A stretch of DNA of 64,000 bases from Rhynchopus sp. YZ270_cl-10 (lineage: Eukaryota; Euglenozoa; Diplonemea; Diplonemida; Diplonemidae). Shown here piece after piece: positions 42,008 through 51,842 of the stretch (position 1 is the first letter of the stretch; each line of letters begins with the position of its first letter). The stretch is from assembly GCA_964035575.1 (NCBI GenBank), contig OZ037912.1:372001-436000 (forward strand), in the 5' to 3' direction. A program made the translations under genes and the position numbers. The notes under the pieces were generated by a model. It was given only the letters and a program-made list of their open reading frames with translations, had not been told where the DNA came from and ran no database searches.

Positions 42008-45000
42008 ATGCCCAAACGCAAGGAGAGCACCCCAGACGGGGAAGGGGGGTTCCGGTTTCCTTCTAAGGGACATGCTTGCTATTTGGATGCCGAAGTGTTC
42101 ATGGCGTCTCTCGCCACTGCGACCAGCACCGTCTCCACCAACAACACGCCACCGCACAACCCCGACCGCCTCGCAACACCCCCTCTGTCTTCTCCAGAGG
42201 ATTCACGTCATTGTGCAGCCCCCGGTCTGTCCTCCCTTCAGTACGACGCATCCACGCTTGACTCTCTCAGTGAAGCCTCCAAACAGCTTCTGCAATTCCT
42301 CTCTGGGGAGGGAGCAACCCCGACAGCACTGCTTCTGCGAGGGGATGGTGTGTATGATGCGCTGTTCGAAGCGGTGCAGAGCATCTCTGAAGGCGATGTG
42401 GTGGCGATAAATGAACACATTGCGGTCCAAAGTGGTGTTTCCCACCCTGCGAAGAGGCGCTGTAGCAACAGCCGGGGCCGGAATGTCGTAGATGCTGCTT
42501 CGCACAGCGCTTATGATGTTGTGGTGCGCGCTGTGGCGCTTCCCCTGCGTACCTTGATTGAGGTGATTGAAGTGTCTCAGCCAAAGGGGATGGTTCTGCG
42601 AATTCAAAAAATTTTGATTCGATCGCTCCGACTTCTTGCCTTAGTGGTCCGTCCACTTCTTCTATCAGGTGAATTGCTGTTGCATGCAATCTCCCCTCTT
42701 CTCCTCTCTTCCCTCCAAACGTCCTCCGAATGCCCAACACAATACGCACAATGCGTTCTCGAGGTGAGGGGGATATGTCTGGCAGGGGTGATGTCAGGGT
42801 GCAAAAAGCAATCCGCTCCTTTGTTCTCTTTGTTAAGCGATCCGTTTGTAAGGCATGCGGATGTAGAATTGGCACATTCCACGACAGTATCGCTGTTAGA
42901 ACAGGCCTCTCAACCTGAAGTCGCATCTTGGGTGGTGGAAGGGTGGTTATCAGGGTTGGCTGTGGTGGGGAAGGAAGGGGGGAAGATGGAGGCGGCTGCT
43001 CTGATCGTTCATTCTGCACTGCTTGCCGCGGAGGAGGGGGTAAATGGGGGCGTGATTTTTACCCTGGCTGCATCCGACCATTCTCTCTCAGAGCACGTTG
43101 TACCGCACCTTCCGGGGGTGCTGCGAAACGCTTTTCTCCCCTCCGCCTCGGGGAATACAAAGAGAATTTTGCTTGACATCATTTCCGCGCTTCTTCCAGG
43201 ATCTGACCGGATTTGTCTTGAAAAAAAAGAGACGTTTTTGGAGGTCCTCCGTTCCACCATCCTCCGATTCGTTTCTGATAAGGAGGTTTTAACGTCTGCA
43301 AAGGCGTTACGGAGTCTTCAGATTGCTGCAGGGATTGCACCGTGGATGGATGAGGGAACATTGTATGATGCGTATTCACAATGTATCGGCGCGATGAAGC
43401 ATGGCAATGCGAGAGTGAGATTGGGAGGGGTGAAGGCATTGATTGAGGTGGTGTCTTCTAATCCACATCGTTTTGTTGATGTTACGACCACCAAGGTGCA
43501 GTGGAGGGAGGTCGACCAGGAGGTGACCAATGCAGCATTAGATTTGATTGAGTTCTGCTCCGCCAGCCCCTCCTTCTCCGAGACCGATGCCAAAACAATT
43601 CTCCCTCTCCTCGCCTCGCTTCTCTCCGAATCCCTCAGTACCACCAACCTCGAAGCCCCCCTCCGTCGTCTCCTCTTCCTCCCCTTCCCTGAAGCAATCC
43701 ATTCAACCTTTCTCCGCGACATTCTCAAAACCATTTTATTTCCTTCCTCCGAACGTACCGCGCTGATGGGAATTATCCCAGACAAATCTTACGATGATGA
43801 GACACTCAATGTATTAGGTCTGTCCAAGGAAGAGGTGAACAAGATTTTGAAGGTTTGGGGTGTTTTCATGAGGGGAAGCGAAGGGGTGATCAACTGCGCC
43901 GCTTCATTGAGAAGGGAAGAGGGGGGAGAGGCTGGAGAGGTATTTTTGAAGGGTGTGTGGCAGGCACTGTTGGTTGCATTGGAGGTGCCCGAAGAGGTGG
44001 CGGTTTCGGTGGTAGTGTTGCTGTGTGGTGTGCACGGTGATGTGGTGCTTCTCGAAGCTGTGCTCTCAGGGGTTCAAATTGATGCCCAAAACAGCGCTTT
44101 GAAATCCGCGACACCACATCTCCAGACATTTCTCCTCGACATCTGCTCCCGCTCCGCCTGGCATCATCCCAATTCCGTTATCGCTACCATCTCCCTTTTC
44201 TCTCGCCTTCCCATTCCATGGAACTCAAACCCCCTTCTCAGCTCTCCAATATTCCAAGCAGGGTTGATTCATGCACCAAAAGAGGCCGTCAGATATCTTA
44301 CAAAATCCGAAATGGATCCGAGGGCGTTGTTTTATCCGTTGGTTGACAGCGTCGCGAGGGGGGCGGGGGAGGTGGAGCGAGACGGAGCGGTAATGACACC
44401 GAGATTGCTTGAAGTGGTGCATGCAGCGTTAGAGGGAGCGGTGGTGATGTGGGAGAAGGAGGCAGGGCTGAGATGGGAGGCAGAAATTAAGGAAAAACCG
44501 ATCGCATCGGACCAGGAAACGGAGGATGGAGGTGATGATGATGCAAGCAACGCAGAAAATTACCTCAAAACGGACGCATTGGCGAGGGAAAAGGCGCGTT
44601 TTTTGGTACACTATTGTTCGACCATGCTTTCCCGTGGGTTTCTTGCGCCCTATGTAATTGGTGATTCTGGAGTGACCATTTGCTCGAATTTGCATCACCA
44701 CGATGCGGCGATGATTGCTTCCATTGCACTTCCGTATACCAATAAGGGGTTCCTCGAAACCCTTTTGAGGTCCTGCCTGGCACGCTTTGCGACTGCTGCG
44801 TCGGATGTACTGCCTACTCCGTTTTCTGTAGCGTATGGTGGGGCAGATCTTTCTCAATGCGATGCAATGCCAACACGCACCTTATGCACGCTGTTAAAAA
44901 GGATACTAGAATGCGATGCACTATGCCTTGGAGATGAATCAATGCAGAAGGTCATCGTCGATATGCTCTGCAAATTTCTTGACACTGCATTGCCTGCGTT

Positions 45001-45844
45001 AGAAGCAGGGGGAGATGCGCTCATTGCATTTGTGTTAAACCAGCTTCATCTTATCGGAGCATTGCTGCAGAAGAGGGTGGTGTGTGATATGGGGTTGGTT
45101 CTGGCATGTTGTGCACGGTGTGCGTCTAGCTCTAACCCAAATGTTGCAGGAATGGCAGCAAGGAGTGTCAAAACGTTTATAGAAGCGGATCCAATGCCTG
45201 GATCATGTGTAGTGAATTTGCTTCAAGCGTTGGAGGATGGGGCGCAGTGTTTTGCATCAAGGAGAGTGGTGATGATGCATGCGCTCTCCTGTCTCGCCCC
45301 TCCGGTGCTCCCTGGAATAGCATTGTCCTTCGCAGCGGTGGTATCTGCAGCGTTCAAAGGAAAGCGAGGTGAAGGGAGGAGGAGTGGCGCGTTCTGCACT
45401 GTGGCTGGGGATGCGGCTGCCCTGTTGGCGTCGGAGGTTCTGCCGTCATCCCGCCAGGCAGTTTCCACGATATATCTTGCTGTCAAATCGTGGAGTGAAA
45501 CGAAGTCTGATTCAGAGCAGATCCCCCTTTCCACCGCAACGTCTTTGCTAAAAATGGCGAAGCGTGCAGAGGAATGCAAGAAGGGGAAGAAGGGCGGTGG
45601 AGGAGGAGGAGGAGGAGAGGGAGGAGGGGGGAATGGGAAAGAGTCCCTGCTCCTGGCGTTGGTGCATGCGTTGACGGGGTGTGGTGAGGCGCCGAAGGGG
45701 GAGGAAGGTGAAGGGCGGCACGCGAAGGTGGCAGTGGAAAGACAGCATGGCAGTGCCGTAGGTGCCTCGCCTGATGCGTTCGCAGAGGCCTTAGCGGGGT
45801 TGGAGGCGCTGAAGGTGTCAGCTGGGCCGTTGCCAGAGTTTTGA
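42008..45844 (+). CDS. Large helical-repeat (HEAT-like) protein, function unknown
   Basis: 1278 residues in one exon, starting at the first ATG after an A-rich leader. The N-terminal ~110 residues are Ser/Pro-rich. The rest is almost entirely amphipathic leucine/alanine helices in pairs, as in HEAT or ARM repeats, for example ~residues 190-250, 390-480, 560-640 and 1000-1130. There is an acidic interruption near 838-855 (DQETEDGGDDDASNAE) and a Lys-Gly-rich segment near 1192-1215 (KKGKKGGGGGGG). Scaffold families with this form include cohesin and condensin subunits and TTI1-type proteins, but I recognise no diagnostic motif and do not assign one. Codon use is mixed, with AT-richer third positions in the 3' half. 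Confidence 0.75.
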   Translation: MPKRKESTPDGEGGFRFPSKGHACYLDAEVFMASLATATSTVSTNNTPPHNPDRLATPPLSSPEDSRHCAAPGLSSLQYDASTLDSLSEASKQLLQFLSGEGATPTALLLRGDGVYDALFEAVQSISEGDVVAINEHIAVQSGVSHPAKRRCSNSRGRNVVDAASHSAYDVVVRAVALPLRTLIEVIEVSQPKGMVLRIQKILIRSLRLLALVVRPLLLSGELLLHAISPLLLSSLQTSSECPTQYAQCVLEVRGICLAGVMSGCKKQSAPLFSLLSDPFVRHADVELAHSTTVSLLEQASQPEVASWVVEGWLSGLAVVGKEGGKMEAAALIVHSALLAAEEGVNGGVIFTLAASDHSLSEHVVPHLPGVLRNAFLPSASGNTKRILLDIISALLPGSDRICLEKKETFLEVLRSTILRFVSDKEVLTSAKALRSLQIAAGIAPWMDEGTLYDAYSQCIGAMKHGNARVRLGGVKALIEVVSSNPHRFVDVTTTKVQWREVDQEVTNAALDLIEFCSASPSFSETDAKTILPLLASLLSESLSTTNLEAPLRRLLFLPFPEAIHSTFLRDILKTILFPSSERTALMGIIPDKSYDDETLNVLGLSKEEVNKILKVWGVFMRGSEGVINCAASLRREEGGEAGEVFLKGVWQALLVALEVPEEVAVSVVVLLCGVHGDVVLLEAVLSGVQIDAQNSALKSATPHLQTFLLDICSRSAWHHPNSVIATISLFSRLPIPWNSNPLLSSPIFQAGLIHAPKEAVRYLTKSEMDPRALFYPLVDSVARGAGEVERDGAVMTPRLLEVVHAALEGAVVMWEKEAGLRWEAEIKEKPIASDQETEDGGDDDASNAENYLKTDALAREKARFLVHYCSTMLSRGFLAPYVIGDSGVTICSNLHHHDAAMIASIALPYTNKGFLETLLRSCLARFATAASDVLPTPFSVAYGGADLSQCDAMPTRTLCTLLKRILECDALCLGDESMQKVIVDMLCKFLDTALPALEAGGDALIAFVLNQLHLIGALLQKRVVCDMGLVLACCARCASSSNPNVAGMAARSVKTFIEADPMPGSCVVNLLQALEDGAQCFASRRVVMMHALSCLAPPVLPGIALSFAAVVSAAFKGKRGEGRRSGAFCTVAGDAAALLASEVLPSSRQAVSTIYLAVKSWSETKSDSEQIPLSTATSLLKMAKRAEECKKGKKGGGGGGGGEGGGGNGKESLLLALVHALTGCGEAPKGEEGEGRHAKVAVERQHGSAVGASPDAFAEALAGLEALKVSAGPLPEF

Positions 45845-46768
45845 TGTTCCCCCCCTTTTTTTTTGTGTGATTTGGAGTGGGAAGGAGGGGAACAGCAATT
45901 CAACAATTCAATCATTGTGAATTTATCCCGTTTTTTTTTCTTTTTCTCGCGATTTTGTACCGTTTTCAGAATCCACAAAACAAAGTTCTCTTTGCAGCGT
46001 CGTCTGCGTTTCCATTTTTGAAGTCTCACTTTTTTACAAGGTGACTAAGCAGGAGAGGCTTAGGTTCATCTCATACTATTTTTTTTTACATCTACTGTTG
46101 TAGGCCGCAGGGTACTTCGTGCTTTCATCCGGATGGCTGGCATCGTACAGTGAGGTGACTGCATCAAGAACTACAGTTTTTTTTTCTCGTCTTTTTGAGC
46201 TATTATTTTCAGGCTGTCTCACTGGAACGTTAATGTGTTCACAAAAAAAAACATGGAAATTGATTTGGAGATGTGAAGCATACGGATTCAGTTCATCCAT
46301 CTCTCTCAATTTTTTTTTTTTTTAATTTTTTTTGATCACCTGCGTTTTTAACATTGTGCGCGTTTTACGTACGTACGTACCAACATGTATGGTTTTAGCA
46401 CGTTTCAACTACTCTTTATTTTACACCAGGCTCTGAGAGGTACATTTCCCGCTCATCTTTCGGCGCCTTTCTCTCGCTTTCTCTCGTATAGATATTACCA
46501 AATCTTTAGTCTCGCTTTACAAGATGACTGGATGTAGGCTGCACTTCAGTGCCCGGCACACATTTCTGTGCTGCGCACTGTGAGGCCCAGGTTCATCTTA
46601 GCAAACCCCCCTATGCTTGCTTCTCTTTTTTCGTCTCGCAACGCTATTTGTTTTCCTTTATTTTTTTTCCTCAAAGGATGTCAACAGAACCCCATTATGC
46701 CCCACATTTTATTTACCACCTGCCACACCTACACCTACCACCCACCACACAGACGCAAAAAAAAAACA
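45845..46768. other. Spacer between the helical-repeat gene and cyclase 1
   Basis: It contains a family-A hairpin at 46039, a family-C repeat at 46088-46190 and a stretch at 46515-46600 sharing AGGTTCATCTTA with the hairpin family. The last ~60 bases before the start codon (CACCTGCCACACC...CACACAGACG) are also found before cyclase 2, so the 5' leader was duplicated with the gene. Confidence 0.5.
46039..46071 (+). repeat. Dispersed hairpin element, family A
   Basis: GGTGACTAAGC, AGGAGAG, GCTTAGGTTCATC. Inner stem intact; the outer stem is weakened by one base. Confidence 0.55.
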
Positions 46769-48859
46769 ATGATTGCGCGTTTGAAGGATGCGTTGACCCT
46801 GGACGGCACTCTTGGGAAGAAGGAGGTGCGTCGCCGTACGATGTTCTTCACTCTAAATGCAGTGTGCCTGCCCATGACGACGTCGTACTTGGTGCTCAAT
46901 GTGCCTCAGCTTGTTGTGCCGTCGGTGACGATTTTTACTGTGGGCGTTGTAGTGACAGCCTTGATTGGTATAACGGCGGTGTTGCTTAAGTACCACGTGA
47001 CAAACTCATTAATCCTGTTCGAAGCGGTTTGCGTGGCCATCTGCTCCATGTTATACGATCTCCTGGGAAGGACGCGTGGCACCCCGAACTGGTCGATCTT
47101 CGTTCTGTTAGTAGACTATCTGTTGGTGATGGAGGTGCACCACCGGTACTCGATTGGTGCGGTGTGTCTGTTTGTGTGCTGGTTGGTGCTGATGGCGTTC
47201 GAAGAAGGCTTCAGGTTTGGTATATTCGACATGCCAGGGTTGTATCCCCAGGATGGTGTGAACGGAAGAAGGGAGGTGTTCTGGAAGCAGGTGGACTGTG
47301 TCTCGTATCCGTGCGAAAACGAGTCATACTTAAATGATTTGATCACAGCGCTGTTCGTTTTTTTGGTGGATTTTGTGGCGACGCGTGGGTTTGCGAGTGA
47401 GATCCTGAAGGAGCAGACATCAATGGAGCTGACGATCAACACGGTGCAGGAGATTGCGTCGCTCCTTGCAGGGTACGACGTGGAGAGGGTGGCTGAGCTG
47501 CTTGCGGAGCATGAGGGGCAGCTGCCTGAGGAGATGACGTCTGCACTGCGGTCGTTGGAGGAGAACCTGCGTGCGTACCGTCCCTACCTCCCTGCTGCGC
47601 TGTTTGAGAAGGAGGATGGTGTGCAGTACACGTCTGTGGCACCACCTGGGCTTGACAGCGAGACAGCAACAATCGTGTTCACAGACATCCGTGCGTCGAC
47701 ATCAATCTGGGAGAGTGCACCTGACGGGATGCGTGCCGGGTTGAGCATCCACGACGCTGTGATACGCGAGGTGATGAGGATGTGTGGTGGGTACGAGGTG
47801 AAGACAATAGGTGACGCCTTCATGTTGGCCTTTCCAACCACTTGCGACGGTGTGTCGTTTGGGTTGCGTGTGCAGGAGTGTCTTCTTGAAGCAGACTGGC
47901 CTGCGTCTCTGCTTGAGGATGCACCGATCTGCTCTCGTCAGGGATCTCTGTGGTGTGGGCTGACTGTGCGCATTGGTGTGAACAGCGGCCCTGTGACTGT
48001 GGAGCAGAACACACTGACGGGACGGACAGACTACTTCGGACACACAGTGAACGTTGCGTCACGCCTTGAGAGCACATGCACGCCTGGTGCTGTGGCGATA
48101 CCCTCTGACCTGTGGGCAGCTGAGTGTGGGTCGTGCAGTGCTGTTGTTGGTGCGCCAGAAGCAGTTCACTTGAAGGGTGTGTCGGGGTGCATGTCAGTGT
48201 GCTGTGTGTGGCCTGTGTCACTTGGGGGGCGAAGGACATCACCTCTTTGCGATAATTTGGCTTTATCAGACGTGAGGTCAGTGGGGAGCGAAAGCCAAAC
48301 GTCCTCACACTTCGGGACTGTTATTGGCATCGACGCGACGCAGCAGGTTTCTGGAACTATAGGCGTTGCAGAGCTTGCAGTGGGTGACGTGGGTGAGCAA
48401 ATAGCGTTGCACAATGTGAGTTCCGGGCTTGCAACCCTCACCATCGCACTGGAGCAAAGCGGTGGCAGCCTTGTGACGCTGCTTGGGAACTGCGTGTGTG
48501 TTGGGTGGAATGTGTCACGTTCTGCACCTGCACACGTGGAGAATGCGATACGCTTTGCACAACGCATGTTTGTGAGATCTGCACTGAACGGTGTTGGTCT
48601 TGCAAGCGGCCCTGTGCACCACGGTGCTGTGGGTGCACGGAGGCAACGCTTTGTGACTGTGATGGGACAGATTGTGCGTCGGAGTTGGACGCTGTGCGAG
48701 GAGGCTGTGCGTGACGGACCGATGTGCCTGTACGAGTCACCTCAAGGGACAACACTGCCGTCTGCACTTGAAGACGTGCTTCTGCCTTACAAGGGTTGCT
48801 ACAGAGTCGTACAGCCGACACCAGCGGACAACAGAGAGAAGAGCACACCTTGCAACTGA
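46769..48859 (+). CDS. Polytopic class III adenylate cyclase, tandem copy 1
   Basis: 696 residues. An in-frame upstream extension lacks homology, and the ATG at 46769 aligns with copy 2. About six hydrophobic helices occupy residues ~25-215. A linker ends LRAYRPYLPAALF (~266). The catalytic domain (~300-470) has both metal-binding Asp residues (FTDIRAS; TIGDAFM), the adenine-specifying Lys (VKTIGD) and Asp (TDYFG), and VNVASR for transition-state Asn/Arg, so ATP to cAMP activity as a homodimer is expected. A second, degenerate cyclase-like domain follows (~515-665; IALHNVSSGLATLT; GVGLASGPV). It makes cAMP at a membrane, probably the plasma membrane. It is followed at 49257 by a near-identical paralogue. 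Confidence 0.92.
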   Translation: MIARLKDALTLDGTLGKKEVRRRTMFFTLNAVCLPMTTSYLVLNVPQLVVPSVTIFTVGVVVTALIGITAVLLKYHVTNSLILFEAVCVAICSMLYDLLGRTRGTPNWSIFVLLVDYLLVMEVHHRYSIGAVCLFVCWLVLMAFEEGFRFGIFDMPGLYPQDGVNGRREVFWKQVDCVSYPCENESYLNDLITALFVFLVDFVATRGFASEILKEQTSMELTINTVQEIASLLAGYDVERVAELLAEHEGQLPEEMTSALRSLEENLRAYRPYLPAALFEKEDGVQYTSVAPPGLDSETATIVFTDIRASTSIWESAPDGMRAGLSIHDAVIREVMRMCGGYEVKTIGDAFMLAFPTTCDGVSFGLRVQECLLEADWPASLLEDAPICSRQGSLWCGLTVRIGVNSGPVTVEQNTLTGRTDYFGHTVNVASRLESTCTPGAVAIPSDLWAAECGSCSAVVGAPEAVHLKGVSGCMSVCCVWPVSLGGRRTSPLCDNLALSDVRSVGSESQTSSHFGTVIGIDATQQVSGTIGVAELAVGDVGEQIALHNVSSGLATLTIALEQSGGSLVTLLGNCVCVGWNVSRSAPAHVENAIRFAQRMFVRSALNGVGLASGPVHHGAVGARRQRFVTVMGQIVRRSWTLCEEAVRDGPMCLYESPQGTTLPSALEDVLLPYKGCYRVVQPTPADNREKSTPCN

Positions 48860-49256
48860 GGTCCCAACAAAGGAATCACTTCCTTGGCTTTGGGTGAACG
48901 TCGACAACGACATATTTTGTAGTCGTTGCAGAGCATTCCTTTACAGGAACGCTGTTGCTTTCACCACAGCTCGTTTCGCTGAAAAACAACAACAACAACC
49001 AAAGTAAGAGAGTCATGAGCTTACAGGCATTCCTGAAGTAAATCACTTGTCATGAATTTCACTTGTCATTTTCACTTGTCACCATGACAAGTGAACTTGG
49101 TGCTGACCACTTCGTGTAGGACTGCATGGTTGGGGTCCACCCCGGTGCAGCCGGTCATGTACCAAGGCACTGTCACGAGCCGGCTGTTGTATTTCAAGTC
49201 AACTTTGTTTACCACCTGCCACACCTGCCACCCACCACACAGACGTAAAAAAAACA
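48860..49256. other. Spacer between the tandem cyclases
   Basis: About 150 bases of 3' flank (GGTCCCAACAAAGGAATCAC onward) are nearly identical to the flank after copy 2. A small inverted TTCACTTGTCA/TGACAAGTGAA pair sits at 49056-49095. A family-B repeat (49115-49205) directly precedes the leader of copy 2. Confidence 0.65.
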
Positions 49257-51344
49257 ATGCTTCCGTGTTTGAAGGATGCGTTGACCCTGGACGGCACTCT
49301 TGGGAAGAAGGAGGTGCGTCGCCGTACGATGTTCTTCTCTGTGAATGCGGCGTGCCTGCCCATGGCGATGTTGTATACGGTGCTCAATGTGCCTCAGCTT
49401 GTTGTGCCGTCGGTGACGATTTTTACTGTGGGCACAATAGTGACGGCCTTGATTGGCCTAACGGCGGTGTTGCTTAAGTACCATGTGACAAACTCATTGA
49501 TCCTGTTCGAAGCTATCTCCGTGGCCATCTGCTCCATGTCAGCTGATCTTGTGGGAAGGACACGTGGCAACCCGAACTGGTCGATCTTCGTTCTGTTAGT
49601 AGACTATCTGTTGGTGATGGAGGTGCACCACCGGTACTCGATTGGTGCGGTGTGTCTGTTTGTGTGCTGGTTGGTGCTGATGGCGTTCGAAGAAGGCTTC
49701 AGGTTTGGTATATTCGACATGCCAGGGTTGTATCCCCAGGATGGTGTGAACGGAAGAAGGGAGGTGTTCTGGAAGCAGGTGGACTGTGTCTCGTATCCGT
49801 GCGAAAACGAGTCATACTTAAATGATTTGATCACAGCGCTGTTCGTTTTTTTGGTGGATTTTGTGGCGACGCGTGGGTTTGCGAGTGAGATCCTGAAGGA
49901 GCAGACATCAATGGAGCTGACGATCAACACGGTGCAGGAGATTGCGTCGCTCCTTGCAGGGTACGACGTGGAGAGGGTGGCTGAGCTGCTTGCGGAGCAT
50001 GAGGGGCAGCTGCCTGAGGAGATGACGTCTGCACTGCGGTCGTTGGAGGAGAACCTGCGTGCGTACCGTCCCTACCTCCCTGCTGCGCTGTTTGAGAAGG
50101 AGGATGGTGTGCAGTACACGTCTGTGGCACCACCTGGGCTTGACAGCGAGACAGCAACAATCGTGTTCACAGACATCCGTGCGTCGACATCAATCTGGGA
50201 GAGTGCACCTGACGGGATGCGTGCCGGGTTGAGCATCCACGACGCTGTGATACGCGAGGTGATGAGGATGTGTGGTGGGTACGAGGTGAAGACAATAGGT
50301 GACGCCTTCATGTTGGCCTTTCCAACCACTTGCGACGGTGTGTCGTTTGGGTTGCGTGTGCAGGAGTGTCTTCTTGAAGCAGACTGGCCTGCGTCTCTGC
50401 TTGAGGATGCACCGATCTGCTCTCGTCAGGGATCTCTGTGGTGTGGGCTGACTGTGCGCATTGGCGTGAACAGCGGCCCTGTGACTGTGGAGCAGAACAC
50501 ACTGACGGGACGGACAGACTACTTCGGACACACAGTGAACGTTGCGTCGCGCCTTGAGAGCACATGCACGCCTGGTGCTGTGGCGATACCCTCTGACCTG
50601 TGGGCAGCTGAGTGTGGGTCGTGCAGTGCTGTTGTTGGTGCGCCAGAAGCAGTTCACTTGAAGGGTGTGTCGGGGTGCACGTCAGTGTGCTGTGTGTGGC
50701 CTGTGTCACTTGGGGGGCGAAGGACATCACCTCTTCGCAATAATTTGGCTTCAGACGTGAGGTCAGTGGGGAGCGAAAGCCAAACGTCCTCACACTTCGG
50801 GACTGTTATTGGCATCGACGCGACGCAGCAGGTTTCTGGAACTATAGGCGTTGCAGAGCTTGCAGTGGGTGACGTGGGTGAGCAAATAGCGTTGCACAAT
50901 GTGAGTTCCGGGCTTGCAACCCTCACCATCGCACTGGAGCAAAGCGGTGGCAGCCTTGTGACGCTGCTTGGGAACTGCGTGTGTGTTGGGTGGAATGTGT
51001 CACGTTCTGCACCTGCACACGTGGAGAATGCGATACGCTTTGCACAACGCATGTTTGTGAGATCTGCACTGAACGGTGTTGGTCTTGCAAGCGGCCCTGT
51101 GCAGCACGGTGCTGTGGGTGCACGGAAGCAACGCTTCGTGACTGTGATGGGACAGATTGTGCGTCGGAGTTGGACGCTGTGCGAGGAGGCTGTGCGTGAC
51201 GGACCGATGTGCCTGTACGAGTCACCTCAAGGGACAACACTGCCGTCTGCACTTGAAGACGTGCTTCTGCCTTACAAGGGTTGCTACAGAGTCGTACAGC
51301 CGACACCAGCGGACAACAGAGAGAAGAGCACACCTTGCGACTGA
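49257..51344 (+). CDS. Polytopic class III adenylate cyclase, tandem copy 2
   Basis: 695 residues with the same layout and catalytic residues as copy 1. From about residue 105 (NWSIFVLLVDYLL) to the end the two proteins differ at only a handful of residues plus one codon deletion near residue 500 (NNLASDVRS against DNLALSDVRS). The first ~100 residues, covering the first membrane helices, carry most of the differences (for example SVNAACLPMAMLYTV against TLNAVCLPMTTSYLV). That contrast suggests gene conversion of the 3' part, or selection for difference in the first helices. The 5' leader and 3' flank are shared with copy 1. Expected reaction: ATP to cAMP. Confidence 0.92.
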   Translation: MLPCLKDALTLDGTLGKKEVRRRTMFFSVNAACLPMAMLYTVLNVPQLVVPSVTIFTVGTIVTALIGLTAVLLKYHVTNSLILFEAISVAICSMSADLVGRTRGNPNWSIFVLLVDYLLVMEVHHRYSIGAVCLFVCWLVLMAFEEGFRFGIFDMPGLYPQDGVNGRREVFWKQVDCVSYPCENESYLNDLITALFVFLVDFVATRGFASEILKEQTSMELTINTVQEIASLLAGYDVERVAELLAEHEGQLPEEMTSALRSLEENLRAYRPYLPAALFEKEDGVQYTSVAPPGLDSETATIVFTDIRASTSIWESAPDGMRAGLSIHDAVIREVMRMCGGYEVKTIGDAFMLAFPTTCDGVSFGLRVQECLLEADWPASLLEDAPICSRQGSLWCGLTVRIGVNSGPVTVEQNTLTGRTDYFGHTVNVASRLESTCTPGAVAIPSDLWAAECGSCSAVVGAPEAVHLKGVSGCTSVCCVWPVSLGGRRTSPLRNNLASDVRSVGSESQTSSHFGTVIGIDATQQVSGTIGVAELAVGDVGEQIALHNVSSGLATLTIALEQSGGSLVTLLGNCVCVGWNVSRSAPAHVENAIRFAQRMFVRSALNGVGLASGPVQHGAVGARKQRFVTVMGQIVRRSWTLCEEAVRDGPMCLYESPQGTTLPSALEDVLLPYKGCYRVVQPTPADNREKSTPCD

Positions 51345-51842
51345 GGTCCCAACAAAGGAATCACTTCCTTGGCTTTAGGTGAACGTCGACAACGACATGT
51401 TTTTGTAGTCGTTGCAGAGCATTCCTTTACAGGAACGCTGTTGCTTTCACCACACCTCATTTCGCCGAAAAAGCAACATCCAAAGCAAGAGAGACCCAAC
51501 CAATTTTGTTTTCCCCACCTTTTTTTCCCCTTCTCCTCCCTCCCCTTTCCCTTCCCCTCCCCCCTCCTTTCCACCTCACTCCAGATTGCACTTGCACTCA
51601 CCCCCTTCTCCCTTTTTTTGTACTTTCTCATACAACCCCCCTTTTCCCTTCTCAGGTGACCAAGCGAGGCTTCGGTTCATCGTATACTACACTACTCCCC
51701 TCTTCCCTCCCTTCCTCCCTTCTTTCCCCCCTTTTTTCCATTAACAAAATCTGAACATCTAACCACCGGGGGGGTTGTCCCCTACGACTTCGACACTCTT
51801 TTCTAACCACCTTCCACTGTACCCCCCACCCCACCAATCACT
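51345..51842. other. Cyclase 3' flank and CofD-like gene leader
   Basis: The first ~150 bases repeat the 3' flank of copy 1. Then comes a long C/T-rich tract (51510-51650), a family-A hairpin at 51653 and a further C/T-rich leader to the ATG. Confidence 0.55.
51653..51684 (+). repeat. Dispersed hairpin element, family A
   Basis: GGTGACCAAGC, short loop, GAGGCTTCGGTTCATCG. About 160 bases upstream of the CofD-like start codon. Confidence 0.5.

Noticed and set aside
46568-46768. 67-residue N-terminal extension of cyclase 1
   Set aside because: It would start at a non-ATG codon, has no counterpart in copy 2, and covers a duplicated 5' leader.
47116-48567. Several 78-162-residue minus-strand frames in cyclase 1 and their copies in cyclase 2
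   Set aside because: Antisense shadows duplicated along with the genes.
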